Counted from the first letter of the stretch, positions 32,565-41,910 are shown. The stretch: DNA of 64,000 nt from JANPCX01 sp050916095 (GCA_050916095.1 CP050901.1:1426001-1490000); one strand, 5' to 3'. Numbers and translations: made by a program. Notes: generated by a model not told the origin, from the sequence alone.

Positions 32565-35327
32565 ATGTCAGAAATCAGCCGACTTGCTCTTTTCGGAAAA
32601 CTCAATCCGCTGCTGTTCAAGTCGCTCGAAAGCGCCACGGTGTTCTGCAAGCTGCGTGGCAACCCCTATGTGGAATTGGTGCACTGGCTGCACCAGTTGC
32701 TGCAGGAGAACGACTCCGATTTGTTGCGTATTTTTCGCCACTTCGAAATCGATGCAGCCCAACTCGCCGCCGATGTGGTGCGCAACCTTGATCGACTACC
32801 GCGCGGTGCAACGTCCATCAGCGATTTTTCCGACCAAATTGAAACCGCCATCGAACGCGGCTGGGTGTATGCGACTTTGATGTTCAACGAGTCGCAAATT
32901 CGCAGCAGCTACTGGCTGTCGGGCATGCTCCGCACCCGGGCCTTGGCCAACGAGTTGCGCAGCATCTCCAAAGAGTTTGAAAAAATCTCTGAGCCTGCAC
33001 TCAGTGATGCCTTCCCGAAGTTGCTGCCGAATTCTCCTGAGGCCAAGTTGCAGGCATCGGATGGTACTGGGCTGGAAGGCACCCCCGGCGAGGCCAGCAA
33101 CGCCATGGGGCCAGGTGCGGGCCGCCAAGATGCGTTGAAGAAATACACCGTCGATTGGACTGAACGTGCCCGCCAAGGGGAACTCGATCCTGTCACCGGT
33201 CGCGACGAAGAAGTGCGCCAGATGATTGACATCTTGATGCGCCGTCGCCAAAACAACCCCATCCTGGTCGGTGAAGCGGGGGTTGGTAAAACCGCCGTTG
33301 TTGAAGGCTTGGCCTTGCGCATTGCTGCTGACGACGTGCCCCCCGCCATCCGTGGCGTGCAACTGCGCATGATGGATGTGGGCCTGCTGCAGGCTGGTGC
33401 CAGCATGAAGGGTGAGTTTGAAAACCGCCTGCGTTCTTTGCTGGATGAAGTGCAGGCCAGCACCACGCCCATCATCTTGTTCATTGACGAAGTGCACACC
33501 CTCATTGGTGCAGGTGGTCAAGCCGGCACGGGCGATGCGGCCAACTTGCTCAAGCCCGCCTTGGCGCGCGGCGTGCTGCGCACCATCGGTGCCACCACGT
33601 GGGCCGAGTACAAAAAATACATTGAGAAAGACCCAGCGCTGACACGGCGCTTTCAGTTGGTGCAAATTCACGAGCCCGACGAAGCCAAAGCCGTCAACAT
33701 GCTGCGTGGTGTGGCGGCAAAACTCGAAGGTCACCACAAAGTGCGCATTGGCGATGATGCGGTGGCCGCTGCGGTGACCCTGTCGCACCGTTACATCCCT
33801 TCACGCCAATTGCCCGACAAAGCCGTGAGTCTCTTGGACACGGCGTGCTCGCGTGTTGCTATGGCTTTGCACGCCACCCCCGCACGCTTGGAAGACGTGG
33901 TGCGCCGATTGGAGGCATTGAAAATTGAACTGGAGGTGGTGCAGCGGGAATCGGCACTGGGTGTTGAACACGTCAAACGACTGGAAGAACTGAACGCCCT
34001 CATTGCCCGCTCAGAACAAGAACGCGAGGCCTTGGCTGCACGTTTTGAGCGTGAGAGTGAGGTTGTGCAACGTATCGTCACTGCCGAAGGTGCCTTGGTC
34101 GCAGCCGCGCAAGCGGCGGTTGCCAAACAAGCCGCTGCGAAAGAGGCAGTCGCCAAAGACGCTGCTGCTGCGGGCATCACACCGAGTGACGCTGCCGCGC
34201 AGATTCAACCGGCATCGACCTTGGTTGGTGCCGATGCCTCAGTGCCCACTCTGACCGAACTGTCCCACATGCGCAGCGAGTTGACTGCGATGCAAGGTGA
34301 CGATCCCCTGTTGCAGCCGGTGGTGGATGCGAGCGTGGTCGCCTCCGTCGTGGCTGAATGGACGGGCATTCCGGTGGGTCGCATGGTGCGTGACGAAGTG
34401 CAGTCTGTGCTGAAGTTGGCTGATACGCTGGAGAAGCGTGTCATTGGCCAGCGCCATGGGCTGGATGCCATTGCGCGACGCATTCAAACGGCGCGGGCTC
34501 AACTGGATAACCCTGGTAAGCCCATCGGTGTGTTCTTGTTGGCCGGGCCGTCGGGTGTGGGTAAAACCGAAACCGCATTGGCTTTGGCCGAATCGCTTTA
34601 TGGCGGTGAGCAAAACCTCATCACCATCAACATGAGCGAGTTCCAAGAAGCCCACACCGTCTCCACGCTCAAAGGTTCACCGCCTGGTTATGTGGGGTAT
34701 GGCGAAGGTGGTGTGCTCACCGAAGCGGTGCGTCGTCGCCCCTACAGCGTGGTGCTGCTGGACGAAATTGAAAAAGCGCACTCCGATGTGCATGAAATTT
34801 TCTTCCAGGTGTTTGACAAAGGCTGGATGGAGGACGGCGAAGGTCGTTACATCGACTTCAAAAACACCGTCATCATCCTGACCTCCAACGTCGGCTCGGA
34901 GTTGATTGCCGGTATGTGCCGCGATCCCGACCTGATTCCGCCACCTGATGCATTGGCCAAGGCCGTGCGCCAGCCCTTGCTGGAGAAGTTTCCTGCGGCG
35001 TTGTTGGGCCGTCTGGTAGTGGTGCCTTATTTCCCTATCTCAGACGCCATGCTCGACCAAATCATTCGCCTGCAAATGAAGCGCATTCAAACGCGTATTC
35101 ACGATCGCCACGGCACAGCCTTTAGCTTTGACGAGTCGGCGGTTGCGTTGATTCGCAACCGCTGCAGCGAGGTGGAGTCTGGCGCCCGCATGGTGGACGG
35201 CATCCTCACCCAAAATTTGTTGCCGCGTTTGGCAACACAGTTTTTGCAGTGTTCGGTCGATTCCAAATCGATTCAGAAAATTCAAGTCAGTGCTGCCGAC
35301 AACGATTTCGTTATTGGCTACGAGTGA
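32565..35327 (+). CDS. clpV: T6SS AAA+ ATPase ClpV (TssH)
   Basis: 920 residues. The N-terminal Clp_N-like domain (1-150) is followed by AAA1 with Walker A GEAGVGKTAVV (about 237-247) and Walker B ILFIDEVHTL (about 304), a coiled-coil middle region (about 430-530, with Glu/Ala-rich repeats) and AAA2 with Walker A GPSGVGKTETAL (about 662) and VVLLDEIEKAHSDV. ClpV disassembles contracted sheaths so that TssB/C can be reused. Both ATP sites look intact. It is the last core T6SS gene in the window. Confidence 0.96.
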   Translation: MSEISRLALFGKLNPLLFKSLESATVFCKLRGNPYVELVHWLHQLLQENDSDLLRIFRHFEIDAAQLAADVVRNLDRLPRGATSISDFSDQIETAIERGWVYATLMFNESQIRSSYWLSGMLRTRALANELRSISKEFEKISEPALSDAFPKLLPNSPEAKLQASDGTGLEGTPGEASNAMGPGAGRQDALKKYTVDWTERARQGELDPVTGRDEEVRQMIDILMRRRQNNPILVGEAGVGKTAVVEGLALRIAADDVPPAIRGVQLRMMDVGLLQAGASMKGEFENRLRSLLDEVQASTTPIILFIDEVHTLIGAGGQAGTGDAANLLKPALARGVLRTIGATTWAEYKKYIEKDPALTRRFQLVQIHEPDEAKAVNMLRGVAAKLEGHHKVRIGDDAVAAAVTLSHRYIPSRQLPDKAVSLLDTACSRVAMALHATPARLEDVVRRLEALKIELEVVQRESALGVEHVKRLEELNALIARSEQEREALAARFERESEVVQRIVTAEGALVAAAQAAVAKQAAAKEAVAKDAAAAGITPSDAAAQIQPASTLVGADASVPTLTELSHMRSELTAMQGDDPLLQPVVDASVVASVVAEWTGIPVGRMVRDEVQSVLKLADTLEKRVIGQRHGLDAIARRIQTARAQLDNPGKPIGVFLLAGPSGVGKTETALALAESLYGGEQNLITINMSEFQEAHTVSTLKGSPPGYVGYGEGGVLTEAVRRRPYSVVLLDEIEKAHSDVHEIFFQVFDKGWMEDGEGRYIDFKNTVIILTSNVGSELIAGMCRDPDLIPPPDALAKAVRQPLLEKFPAALLGRLVVVPYFPISDAMLDQIIRLQMKRIQTRIHDRHGTAFSFDESAVALIRNRCSEVESGARMVDGILTQNLLPRLATQFLQCSVDSKSIQKIQVSAADNDFVIGYE

Positions 35328-35355
35328 TCAGACTCCACCCCGTTCAAGGCCCGCC

Positions 35356-37638
35356 ATGTATTTGTCCCTGTCCACACGTTCGTTCTTGATCGACCACCGA
35401 GGCAACGTTAGCGGGTCGGCAAGACGCTTGCGGGCCTTGGCGCTGGCGGCATGCCTTTCAGTGCTGCCTAACTTTGCACTGTCGCTGGACCTGAAGGGCC
35501 TGAGCAAGGCGCAAGAGGCTTACAGCAAAGGGCAAGATGCTGTTTCTACCGGCCAGGATGCCGTCACCACGGGCAGAGAAACCCTGGAGAAGGGGCAGGA
35601 AATTTGGGACAGGCGGGGCAACCTGATTCCGCGCAACTCAACTTTTCGCGCCGCCGCGCCCAGTGGACCAGCACCTGTCGCACGTGATGAAGGCGGTGCC
35701 AACCGCCTGATTGCTGTTCTGGGGGAGGGTTTGGCAAGCCCCGCCCGGGGCGGGCGAGCGGTGATCGGCTTACTGGATCGTGGTGTTTACTTCGTTCAGA
35801 GACAGAGCGCATTTTTTGCGCCATCACAGGGCCAGGTTTTGCTTTCGCCGCGAAACGACACCTCCACGTTGACGTTGGAATTGCCGGGCAACCCAGTGGG
35901 CACCGTGTTTGACCTCAGTGCAGGCCGCGCTTCTGCGGCCGGACGTGGCGTTCGCATCTATGCTTTGTCGGTTCACGCCGATGTCCCACAGCGCCGCGAC
36001 CGGCGTGCGCTGGACGCCATTGAACAACACGCCTTGCAACGTGCCAGCTCGGTCCAAATGGAATGGCCACGCAACCCACAAGAAATTTTGGAACCCGTTG
36101 GTGGCAAGCTCTTGGTGCATGCAACGGATGCAGGTGTCGCATTTCCTTCCGGGTTTGGTGTGGACGGCAAGCTTTTCACCAAAGACGACCCCATGGTCAG
36201 TTTGCCCAAGGGTTACACGGTGGTCACCCTCGATCCGCGTGGTTTTGTGTTTGACCGCAGCCGTGAAGTGGTGATGCCCTTTCACGCGGTGATGCCTGCT
36301 GCCAGCATTGATCTTTCACGCCTGGGCTACGGCGATGCTTTCCAGGCGTTTTGCAGCTTGATGAGCGAACGTTATCCCTACCGCGACGTTCGGTCTGTGG
36401 ATTGGCTTGCGCTGCACGCGGAGTTTTCTTCAGCTGCCGCGCAAGCGGGCAGCAGCAAGGATGCAGTTGCCTACGCACGTATTTTTTCGGACGTGGGCCA
36501 GCGCTTACGAGATGGGCAGTACCTTGTTCGTCTGGCTGATGGTTCAGACGCACGCAGTACGCAGCGCCAAGATCGAGGGTTTTCGGCTCAGCGCCTGTCA
36601 CGTGGTGACTTTTCCCTGTCCATGCCTCGGCTGTGGTTGAGCCCCGAAGGGCGAGGGTGGGTCACCGATGTGGCTCCCAACTCGCCGGCTGCATTGGCAG
36701 GCTTGCGAGCTGGCGCGGAGATATTGGAGGTTGATGGCGAAACGGTGGCTCGCCACGTGGAGCGGTATGCATCGCTGTCACCTCGCGCAACGGACGTTGG
36801 AAGGCGGATGGATGCGTTGACACTCTCCCTTGCTGGCAAGGACAGCTTGCGTTTGTTGGTTCGGCAAGATGGGCGTGATCAAAATCTGGACCTGCGACGG
36901 TCTTCTGATTCGCAGCCGGTCGCAGACCCTGCGTCCCTGGTCGACAGTTTGGCTGCATTTCAATTGCGCTCGGCCCAGGGGAACGATTTTGGTTACCTTG
37001 GTTTGAATTCTTTCTCAGACCCTGGCAATAAACTGGACAACTGGGAGCAGGCCTTGGCCGGGTTGAGCAGGGCCAAAGTACCAGGCTTGGTGGTGGACCT
37101 GCGAGGCAACGGTGGGCGCAGCTACCAATTGGTTGCGCATTTTTTGGCTTCATTTTTCTCATATGACACCCCCATGCGTCCGCAGGCCTATGCGCAGCGC
37201 CAGTTGGATCCCGCGTCCAAGGTTTGGCGCACCCGTGGTGGTTTGGGCCTGCCGCCGCAATTGCCCCTGTATGCGCAAGATGACAGCCGCTATGCCGGTC
37301 GTCTTGTGCTGCTCACCGACCGGGACTGCAGCGGGCCGTGCGAGATTTTTGCAGCATGGTTGCAGCGTGCGGGGCGTGGTCATGTGGTCAGCACTGACAA
37401 CACCGCAGGCAGCCTGGGTCACACCACGCGCATCAGCTTGCCCGGTGGCATCACGGTGGACATTCCCATGGTGTCCGAGCTGACGGCGGCAGGTGAGAGT
37501 TACGTGGATGCCAAGGGCATCGAGCCGAATTTGCGTGTTCCGGTAGACCGCGACTTCATCAATCGGGTCATCCATGGTGGTGACCCCGTGTTGGACGCGG
37601 CAGTTCAGTGGTTGGACACCAACATCACTGCGCGTTAG
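35356..37638 (+). CDS. Exported PDZ/S41-family protease
   Basis: 760 residues from the ATG at 35356 (AAGG upstream); an in-frame start at 35290 lies inside clpV. The signal peptide is RRLRALALAACLSVLPNFALS. An Ala/Gln-rich repeat (EAYSKGQDAVSTGQDAVTTG) follows. A PDZ domain covers about 425-510 (RGWVTDVAPNSPAALAGLRAGAEILEVDG), and an S41/tail-specific protease domain about 540-745 (VPGLVVDLRGNGGRSYQLV, LVLLTDRDCSGPCEIFAAW with candidate nucleophile Ser659). The Lys of the classic Ser-Lys dyad is not obvious. It sits 28 bases after clpV, so a link to T6SS in the periplasm is possible but unproven. Confidence 0.75.
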   Translation: MYLSLSTRSFLIDHRGNVSGSARRLRALALAACLSVLPNFALSLDLKGLSKAQEAYSKGQDAVSTGQDAVTTGRETLEKGQEIWDRRGNLIPRNSTFRAAAPSGPAPVARDEGGANRLIAVLGEGLASPARGGRAVIGLLDRGVYFVQRQSAFFAPSQGQVLLSPRNDTSTLTLELPGNPVGTVFDLSAGRASAAGRGVRIYALSVHADVPQRRDRRALDAIEQHALQRASSVQMEWPRNPQEILEPVGGKLLVHATDAGVAFPSGFGVDGKLFTKDDPMVSLPKGYTVVTLDPRGFVFDRSREVVMPFHAVMPAASIDLSRLGYGDAFQAFCSLMSERYPYRDVRSVDWLALHAEFSSAAAQAGSSKDAVAYARIFSDVGQRLRDGQYLVRLADGSDARSTQRQDRGFSAQRLSRGDFSLSMPRLWLSPEGRGWVTDVAPNSPAALAGLRAGAEILEVDGETVARHVERYASLSPRATDVGRRMDALTLSLAGKDSLRLLVRQDGRDQNLDLRRSSDSQPVADPASLVDSLAAFQLRSAQGNDFGYLGLNSFSDPGNKLDNWEQALAGLSRAKVPGLVVDLRGNGGRSYQLVAHFLASFFSYDTPMRPQAYAQRQLDPASKVWRTRGGLGLPPQLPLYAQDDSRYAGRLVLLTDRDCSGPCEIFAAWLQRAGRGHVVSTDNTAGSLGHTTRISLPGGITVDIPMVSELTAAGESYVDAKGIEPNLRVPVDRDFINRVIHGGDPVLDAAVQWLDTNITAR

Positions 37639-37656
37639 TGTCTGATCACTGAGCCC

Positions 37657-38514
37657 TTATTGCTCGACCGCGAGCCACCGTCCATTGACCCGCTCCAGGG
37701 TTTGCCGCGTATAGGTGGTCAGCCCATTTGCATCGACATTCACGCCGGTCATCCGAGAGTCCAGTGGAGGCAACTGCGCGAGCCAGGGGGCGACAGTGTG
37801 AGCTCGCCACGACAGGGACGCCACATACCGCTTTCGTTGGGCCTGCGCAGTTCTTTGGATGGAATTGTCCTGCACAGACTGAACCTCCCAGCCCTGCGCG
37901 ACGCACAGCTTCCCGTCGCGTCTCCACTCGTTCAGTGCTGGCAAAGATTGATACTGAATCAAGGTTGAGCCAGTCATGTCATCAGGCACCACCTCCACAC
38001 CCGGCTCGTAGAGTCCTGCGGACACCAAGCCATCGAGCCAGGTTCGTGTGGTCGTGTCCGTGGGTTGTATTTGAATGTGATTTCGGTGGTAGGGCAGGTT
38101 GTTCAGGCAAAGCAAGTCGGGACTTGGTTTGGTGATGGGCGCACCCGCAAGGCGCAGCGTCTCAAGGACCTGTTGGCTGGATGGCGGCGGAGCCGCAGCG
38201 TGCCAAATGACGCTCGCCAATGCTGCGACAAGCACACAGCACAAGGCCGCACCAGGGGCCAGCCAGCGAAGCTGTTTGGACACCTGCACACTGGACGTGT
38301 GCTGCTGCAAGAGTGGCCCGTCGCCCTGCGCTGCGGTCACCTTGCCGGGTTCAGCGGCACCATGTGTTTGGGCAGCAGCTCGCCGCAGAAGTGGGAAGCC
38401 ACAATGGTCGCAAAAGCTGTGTTCACTCTGGTTGAAGGTGCCACAGCGTGTGCAATAACGTCCTGGACCAGACTTTGTGTGCATCGGCCGGGGATTTTGG
38501 TGGTCCGGACTCAC
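37657..38514 (-). CDS. Zinc-ribbon membrane protein of unknown function
   Basis: About 285 residues from a GTG at 38514, which overlaps the stop of the upstream small zinc-ribbon gene (GTGA); an ATG at 38484 is the alternative. An N-terminal zinc ribbon (CTRCGTFNQSEHSFCDHCG) is followed by one membrane helix (LAPGAALCCVLVAALASVIW, about 85-105) and a domain that I do not recognise, presumably periplasmic. It converges on the S41 protease gene with only 18 bases between them. The neighbouring minus-strand genes carry the same type of zinc ribbon, so they probably form one functional group. Confidence 0.65.
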   Translation of the reverse strand: MSPDHQNPRPMHTKSGPGRYCTRCGTFNQSEHSFCDHCGFPLLRRAAAQTHGAAEPGKVTAAQGDGPLLQQHTSSVQVSKQLRWLAPGAALCCVLVAALASVIWHAAAPPPSSQQVLETLRLAGAPITKPSPDLLCLNNLPYHRNHIQIQPTDTTTRTWLDGLVSAGLYEPGVEVVPDDMTGSTLIQYQSLPALNEWRRDGKLCVAQGWEVQSVQDNSIQRTAQAQRKRYVASLSWRAHTVAPWLAQLPPLDSRMTGVNVDANGLTTYTRQTLERVNGRWLAVEQ

Positions 38515-38723
38515 CGCAGCGATTGCCCGCACTCACCGCAAAAAAGGTCCGTCAATTGGGTCACGCTGCCGCAAGCGGGGCAGCGCAGCCCGCCTACCGA
38601 GTCGTCCTGCATAGGGAGATCGATGTCAAGGTCCAGTGAATCATGGTACGGTTCTCCGTGCTGAGCCCACCAGCTGTCCGACCCCACAGCCCTGCGGCGG
38701 CTGGTCGTGCTCAGGGCCGGCAT
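38511..38723 (-). CDS. Small zinc-ribbon protein
   Basis: Up to 70 residues, with a C-terminal zinc ribbon CPACGSVTQLTDLFCGECG. The start is uncertain: an ATG at 38612 directly upstream of the ribbon would give 33 residues, while the ATG at 38723 adds an acidic segment (SLDLDIDLPMQDDS) but overlaps the end of the upstream membrane-protein gene by 83 bases. The stop overlaps the next GTG. No function is proposed. Confidence 0.5.
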   Translation of the reverse strand: MPALSTTSRRRAVGSDSWWAQHGEPYHDSLDLDIDLPMQDDSVGGLRCPACGSVTQLTDLFCGECGQSLR

Positions 38724-39741
38724 CAGATGACTGCAAAGAACTCAATGCTGCAGCCGACCCGGTATTGGCGGTCGCAGAGCTCAAGGAGGCGGGAGTTTGT
38801 AACTCACGCAGGTTTTTCTGTGTTCCTACAAGAGCGGCCAATACGAACTCTTGCTCAGGATGTGTGTCCAGTCCCGTCAGAACGCGTCCGTGCACCAAGC
38901 AAATACCTCGGGTGACGATCAAGCCGGTGAAAGTGCAAACAACCGCCGTGATCGCAACAAAGCCCGTGCTGGCAGCGCTGGCGTAACTTGACACCGTGGC
39001 ACCGACAGCACGGTCAACCAAATACAGTTCCGTTGGCCATGCACCTGGGGCACCCAGTAGCGATGCAGACATCGCATTCACGATCCACAGCCCCAGCATC
39101 AGCACGCTCACGAGAAGCAAACTGCTGACGGCTGTGATGATGGCCAATACAAAGAGCCACGTGGCGGCCGTGGGTAAACGTCGCCTGGTCACTGACCAGA
39201 CTTGGGCCAAACTGATGCTCGCATCCAACCCAGACCAAATCCCGGGCGCACTTAAGGCAAGCACAAAAACTGGGAAAACAAACAGCACCAGCGCCGCCAT
39301 CAGCGTTGCAATCGGCAACACCACCGCATAAAGCCATGGCCCCAGCCAGGGCAGGCTGCATACCAATAGCAGCAAAGCCAGCGCCAGCAAGCCCAACAAA
39401 GAAAAAAGCACCAAGGTCAGCAGCACCATGACCATTTGCTGCGAAGCACGCAGCGCCTGACGCCAAAGAACACCCCAAGGGCGTGACTGACGCAGGGCCA
39501 GTTCATCCATCGTCATGATTCCAACCGCGTTACCACCCCAAATCAGCACCAGCACGCTCAGCACCGAAAGCCCAAGCACCGGTGGCGTCCAACCATGTTG
39601 CGTCAACAAAAAAACAGCACAAACCCAAAGCACCCAAGCCACCATCCAGGTCACACCCGACAGCAGCAACGAGCGGCCGTGGCGCAAAGCGTTCAGGCTG
39701 TCAAACAAATGTGCTGATTCTCTAAATGACTGGGACAACAT
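38641..39741 (-). CDS. Polytopic membrane protein of unknown function
   Basis: 366 residues with about five to six strongly hydrophobic helices (for example LLLSGVTWMVAWVLWVCAVFLL, MVMVLLTLVLFSLLGLLALALLLLVC, LYAVVLPIATLMAALVLFVFPVFVLAL and WLFVLAIITAVSSLLLVSVLML). A hydrophilic Ser/Ala-rich C-terminus follows. No transporter or enzyme motif is seen. Its downstream neighbours are zinc-ribbon genes on the same strand. The upstream gap holds a repeat pair. Confidence 0.7.
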   Translation of the reverse strand: MLSQSFRESAHLFDSLNALRHGRSLLLSGVTWMVAWVLWVCAVFLLTQHGWTPPVLGLSVLSVLVLIWGGNAVGIMTMDELALRQSRPWGVLWRQALRASQQMVMVLLTLVLFSLLGLLALALLLLVCSLPWLGPWLYAVVLPIATLMAALVLFVFPVFVLALSAPGIWSGLDASISLAQVWSVTRRRLPTAATWLFVLAIITAVSSLLLVSVLMLGLWIVNAMSASLLGAPGAWPTELYLVDRAVGATVSSYASAASTGFVAITAVVCTFTGLIVTRGICLVHGRVLTGLDTHPEQEFVLAALVGTQKNLRELQTPASLSSATANTGSAAALSSLQSSDAGPEHDQPPQGCGVGQLVGSARRTVP

Positions 39742-39797
39742 GAAAACTCGATTGAAGGCGACTGAAAGCAGTGTCTGATGGTGAAACGAACAGGATT

Positions 39798-39906
39798 CTA
39801 GTGTTGCAAATCAGAACCAATGGTAGGAGACGAGAGCAATAGATCAGCGTCGAGGGCACGGCGCAAACCACCGCGATACCGAGACATCGACCGGATTGAC
39901 AACGCG
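39798..39906. repeat. REP-like repeat, copy 1
   Basis: Begins CTAGTGTTGC and ends around AACGC. It contains GGCACGGCGCAAACCAC followed by a degenerate hairpin CGATACCGAGACATCG. It is an imperfect direct copy of the unit at 39957-40065, with a period of 159 bases. Confidence 0.65.
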
Positions 39907-39956
39907 CCCGTGAGGTTGTGTCCAGGGCTTCATATCTCCGTCTTCATGAGCGGCAA

Positions 39957-40065
39957 CTAGTGTTGCGACTCAGAAATAACGGAACAGATGAAAGTAGTGG
40001 AATCGGCCCAATGGCAAGGCGCAAACCACAGCGATACCGAGGTATCGCGCGGATTTGCAACGCTG
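39957..40065. repeat. REP-like repeat, copy 2
   Basis: Starts CTAGTGTTGC and contains GGCAAGGCGCAAACCAC, then a perfect hairpin GCGATACC-GA-GGTATCGC (40031-40048), then a partly complementary GGATTTGCAACGC, so the unit can fold into a long stem. The rest of the 375-base gap between the membrane-protein gene and the next zinc-ribbon gene (39742-40116) shows no gene. Confidence 0.65.
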
Positions 40066-40116
40066 CAATGGCCCAAAAGGCGCGTTTTTATGTTCCAGAT
40101 AGAGTGAAACACCACA

Positions 40117-41034
40117 CTAGGATCCACCGTAAATGCGTTGAAACTCTTGTTCTTGTTCTGTGCGCAGTCTCTGGCACTGTGGATGCCGATGCAGCGTTGC
40201 CTTGGCGCATTGTTGCTCCAGGCAACCCGCTAGGCTGGCCCCTTTGCTGCTGGCGCATGCCTCTCGAGGGCTGAGTGCAGCGTTAGAGATGACCGTTTCA
40301 GGAGCCGGCGAGGGCGCAGCCGCAGTGGTTGCGGCGCTCTGCGCTGGAGCTGCAGCAGATGCTGGCAGTGCCGGTATGCTGAGTTTGGCCACCGGCGCTC
40401 TGGTCTCCGCTTTGGGTGCTGGGCGTTGTGCCACTGAAGGTACAAGCTGTTGCTGTGGTGCCGACGGTTCGGCGACCGTCAATGCTGCCGGCATCTCATT
40501 GATTCGAGGCTCAGGCGCAGCCAGTATCTCAGTGCCCGGCGAACTGCCGCTGGCAGCGGTGAGCGGCGGCGTTGCGGCAGAAAGTGATGAAGCACTCGGA
40601 ACTTCTAAGCTGCTGCTGCCCCATCCCAACCACAATCCTGCGACGACCAAGACCAAAACACCGACTGACGCCAACGCAATCAGTGGTCGTTTCGACGGCA
40701 GGGAGGATCCGGTCCTGCGCCCTCTTGTTTCAGCGCTCGAATTCAGTGCCGGTGACGGGCTGGGCGGTAAGCCGAATGCGGGCGGCAGTGGGGCGGCCTT
40801 GTCTGTGACCGTTGCGAATTGTTCCGGCCACATGAATTCCGGACTCGCTGCTGCCACAGTATTTGTAACAGTACCGGTGGCGGATTCCGTGGGCGGTTGA
40901 CCACTGTTCACCACAAGGGGCTGCATGGGTGGCTCATCGGCGATCGAGCCGGGATGCAACGGCTGCCCACAAGCGTGACAGAACCGAGCAGAGTCCCTAT
41001 TGGGCGTTTGGCAATTCGAGCAAATCTGTGTCAT
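40117..41034 (-). CDS. Zinc-ribbon, single-pass membrane protein with Pro/Ala-rich region
   Basis: 305 residues from the ATG at 41034, placed exactly at the zinc ribbon (MTQICSNCQTPNRDSARFCHACG); an in-frame ATG at 41139 adds an unlikely Cys-rich leader. One membrane helix (PLIALASVGVLVLVVAGLWLGW, about 143-165) separates a Pro-rich cytoplasmic part from a Pro/Ala/Ser-rich outer part. The C-terminus (REACASSKGASLAGCLEQQCAKATLHRHPQC) has several Cys. No function is proposed. It is the third zinc-ribbon protein of this group. Confidence 0.65.
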   Translation of the reverse strand: MTQICSNCQTPNRDSARFCHACGQPLHPGSIADEPPMQPLVVNSGQPPTESATGTVTNTVAAASPEFMWPEQFATVTDKAAPLPPAFGLPPSPSPALNSSAETRGRRTGSSLPSKRPLIALASVGVLVLVVAGLWLGWGSSSLEVPSASSLSAATPPLTAASGSSPGTEILAAPEPRINEMPAALTVAEPSAPQQQLVPSVAQRPAPKAETRAPVAKLSIPALPASAAAPAQSAATTAAAPSPAPETVISNAALSPREACASSKGASLAGCLEQQCAKATLHRHPQCQRLRTEQEQEFQRIYGGS

Positions 41035-41390
41035 CAACAACCTAAAAAAACGGGAGGCCCAACAAGTAAACGTGTTTGTTGTCTCGAACAAACTGCAAGT
41101 CAGTTTGCTGGATTGAGTGTTGCAAGCTTTGTTGCTCACACTTTATCGGCTTGCGAATCTTACTTCGCAGCAAATCTTTGAGATCGCATCAAAATCATCC
41201 AGAGGCAGCTTATTGATTCAGCCTGATGCAGTCTCCACTCCCGCTCTGGCTAAGTTCGTCGAAGCCCAGCTCAATCGGGCGCGCATAGAAGCTTCCTTAA
41301 TTGGCCGGAAATCATGCCATATTCCTTCTATTGATGGCCCAGTAGAAGGCAGACACTGGGCTTGCATCTGGAATCAACAACGAGGTTGCC
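41035..41390. other. Divergent intergenic region, zinc-ribbon gene / sensor gene
   Basis: About 356 bases, presumably containing promoters for both flanking genes. Open frames here have no Shine-Dalgarno and no recognisable product. I see no repeat or terminator. Confidence 0.4.
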
Positions 41391-41542
41391 ATGTTTCTGA
41401 ACAAGATCCAATCCGCGTCTATCGCCAAACGGCTGAGTTTGGGCTTCGTTTGCGTGTTGGCCCTGCTGATTGCAGTGGCCATCACCAGCGGGCTGGCCAT
41501 GCAAGGCATGGGCGGGAACCTGAAACAAATTGCCGAGGTGAA

Positions 41543-41545
41543 CAA
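41543..41545. repeat. Left target-site duplication (CAA) of the IS3-family element
   Basis: CAA immediately left of the IS left end; the same triplet follows the right end at 42840-42842. A 3-bp duplication is usual for the IS3 family. Confidence 0.85.
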
Positions 41546-41610
41546 TGACCTTGCCCCCGAAAACCGTATCCCTTGCTGAGTGATTCAATCGCAAGCAAAG
41601 GAGAGCGGAA

Positions 41611-41910
41611 ATGACGAAGAGAGCCAAAAGGGCGAGGTACACGCAGGAGTTCAAGTTCGAGGCGGTGCGGCTGGTGGAAGGCGGGCAAAGCATGGCGGCA
41701 GCGGCCAGGACGCTTGGGGTGGTTGAGCAGACGCTGTTCAACTGGATCAAAGCGCACCGCGAAGGCAAACTCAAGGGCGCTGACAGCCGGGTCAAGGTAA
41801 GCAGCGAACAAATGGAGATCAGCCGCTTGAGGGCAGAGCTGGCGCGGGTCAAGATGGAGCGCGACATCCTGGAAAAGGCCACGGCGTACTTTGCAAAGGG
41901 ATCGACGTGA
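41611..41910 (+). CDS. IS3-family transposase OrfA
   Basis: 99 residues with a helix-turn-helix (YTQEFKFEAVRLVEGGQSMAAAARTLGVVEQTLFNWIK) and a C-terminal leucine-zipper-like helix (SRLRAELARVKMERDILEKATAYFA). It binds the IS ends. AGGAGAG precedes the start. The stop overlaps the orfB GTG, and orfB is in the -1 frame, compatible with the -1 frameshift fusion used by this family. Confidence 0.94.
   Translation: MTKRAKRARYTQEFKFEAVRLVEGGQSMAAAARTLGVVEQTLFNWIKAHREGKLKGADSRVKVSSEQMEISRLRAELARVKMERDILEKATAYFAKGST

Noticed and set aside
39998..40274. Short plus-strand open frame around the REP-like repeats
   Set aside because: It consists mostly of the repeat unit and the antisense of the zinc-ribbon gene.
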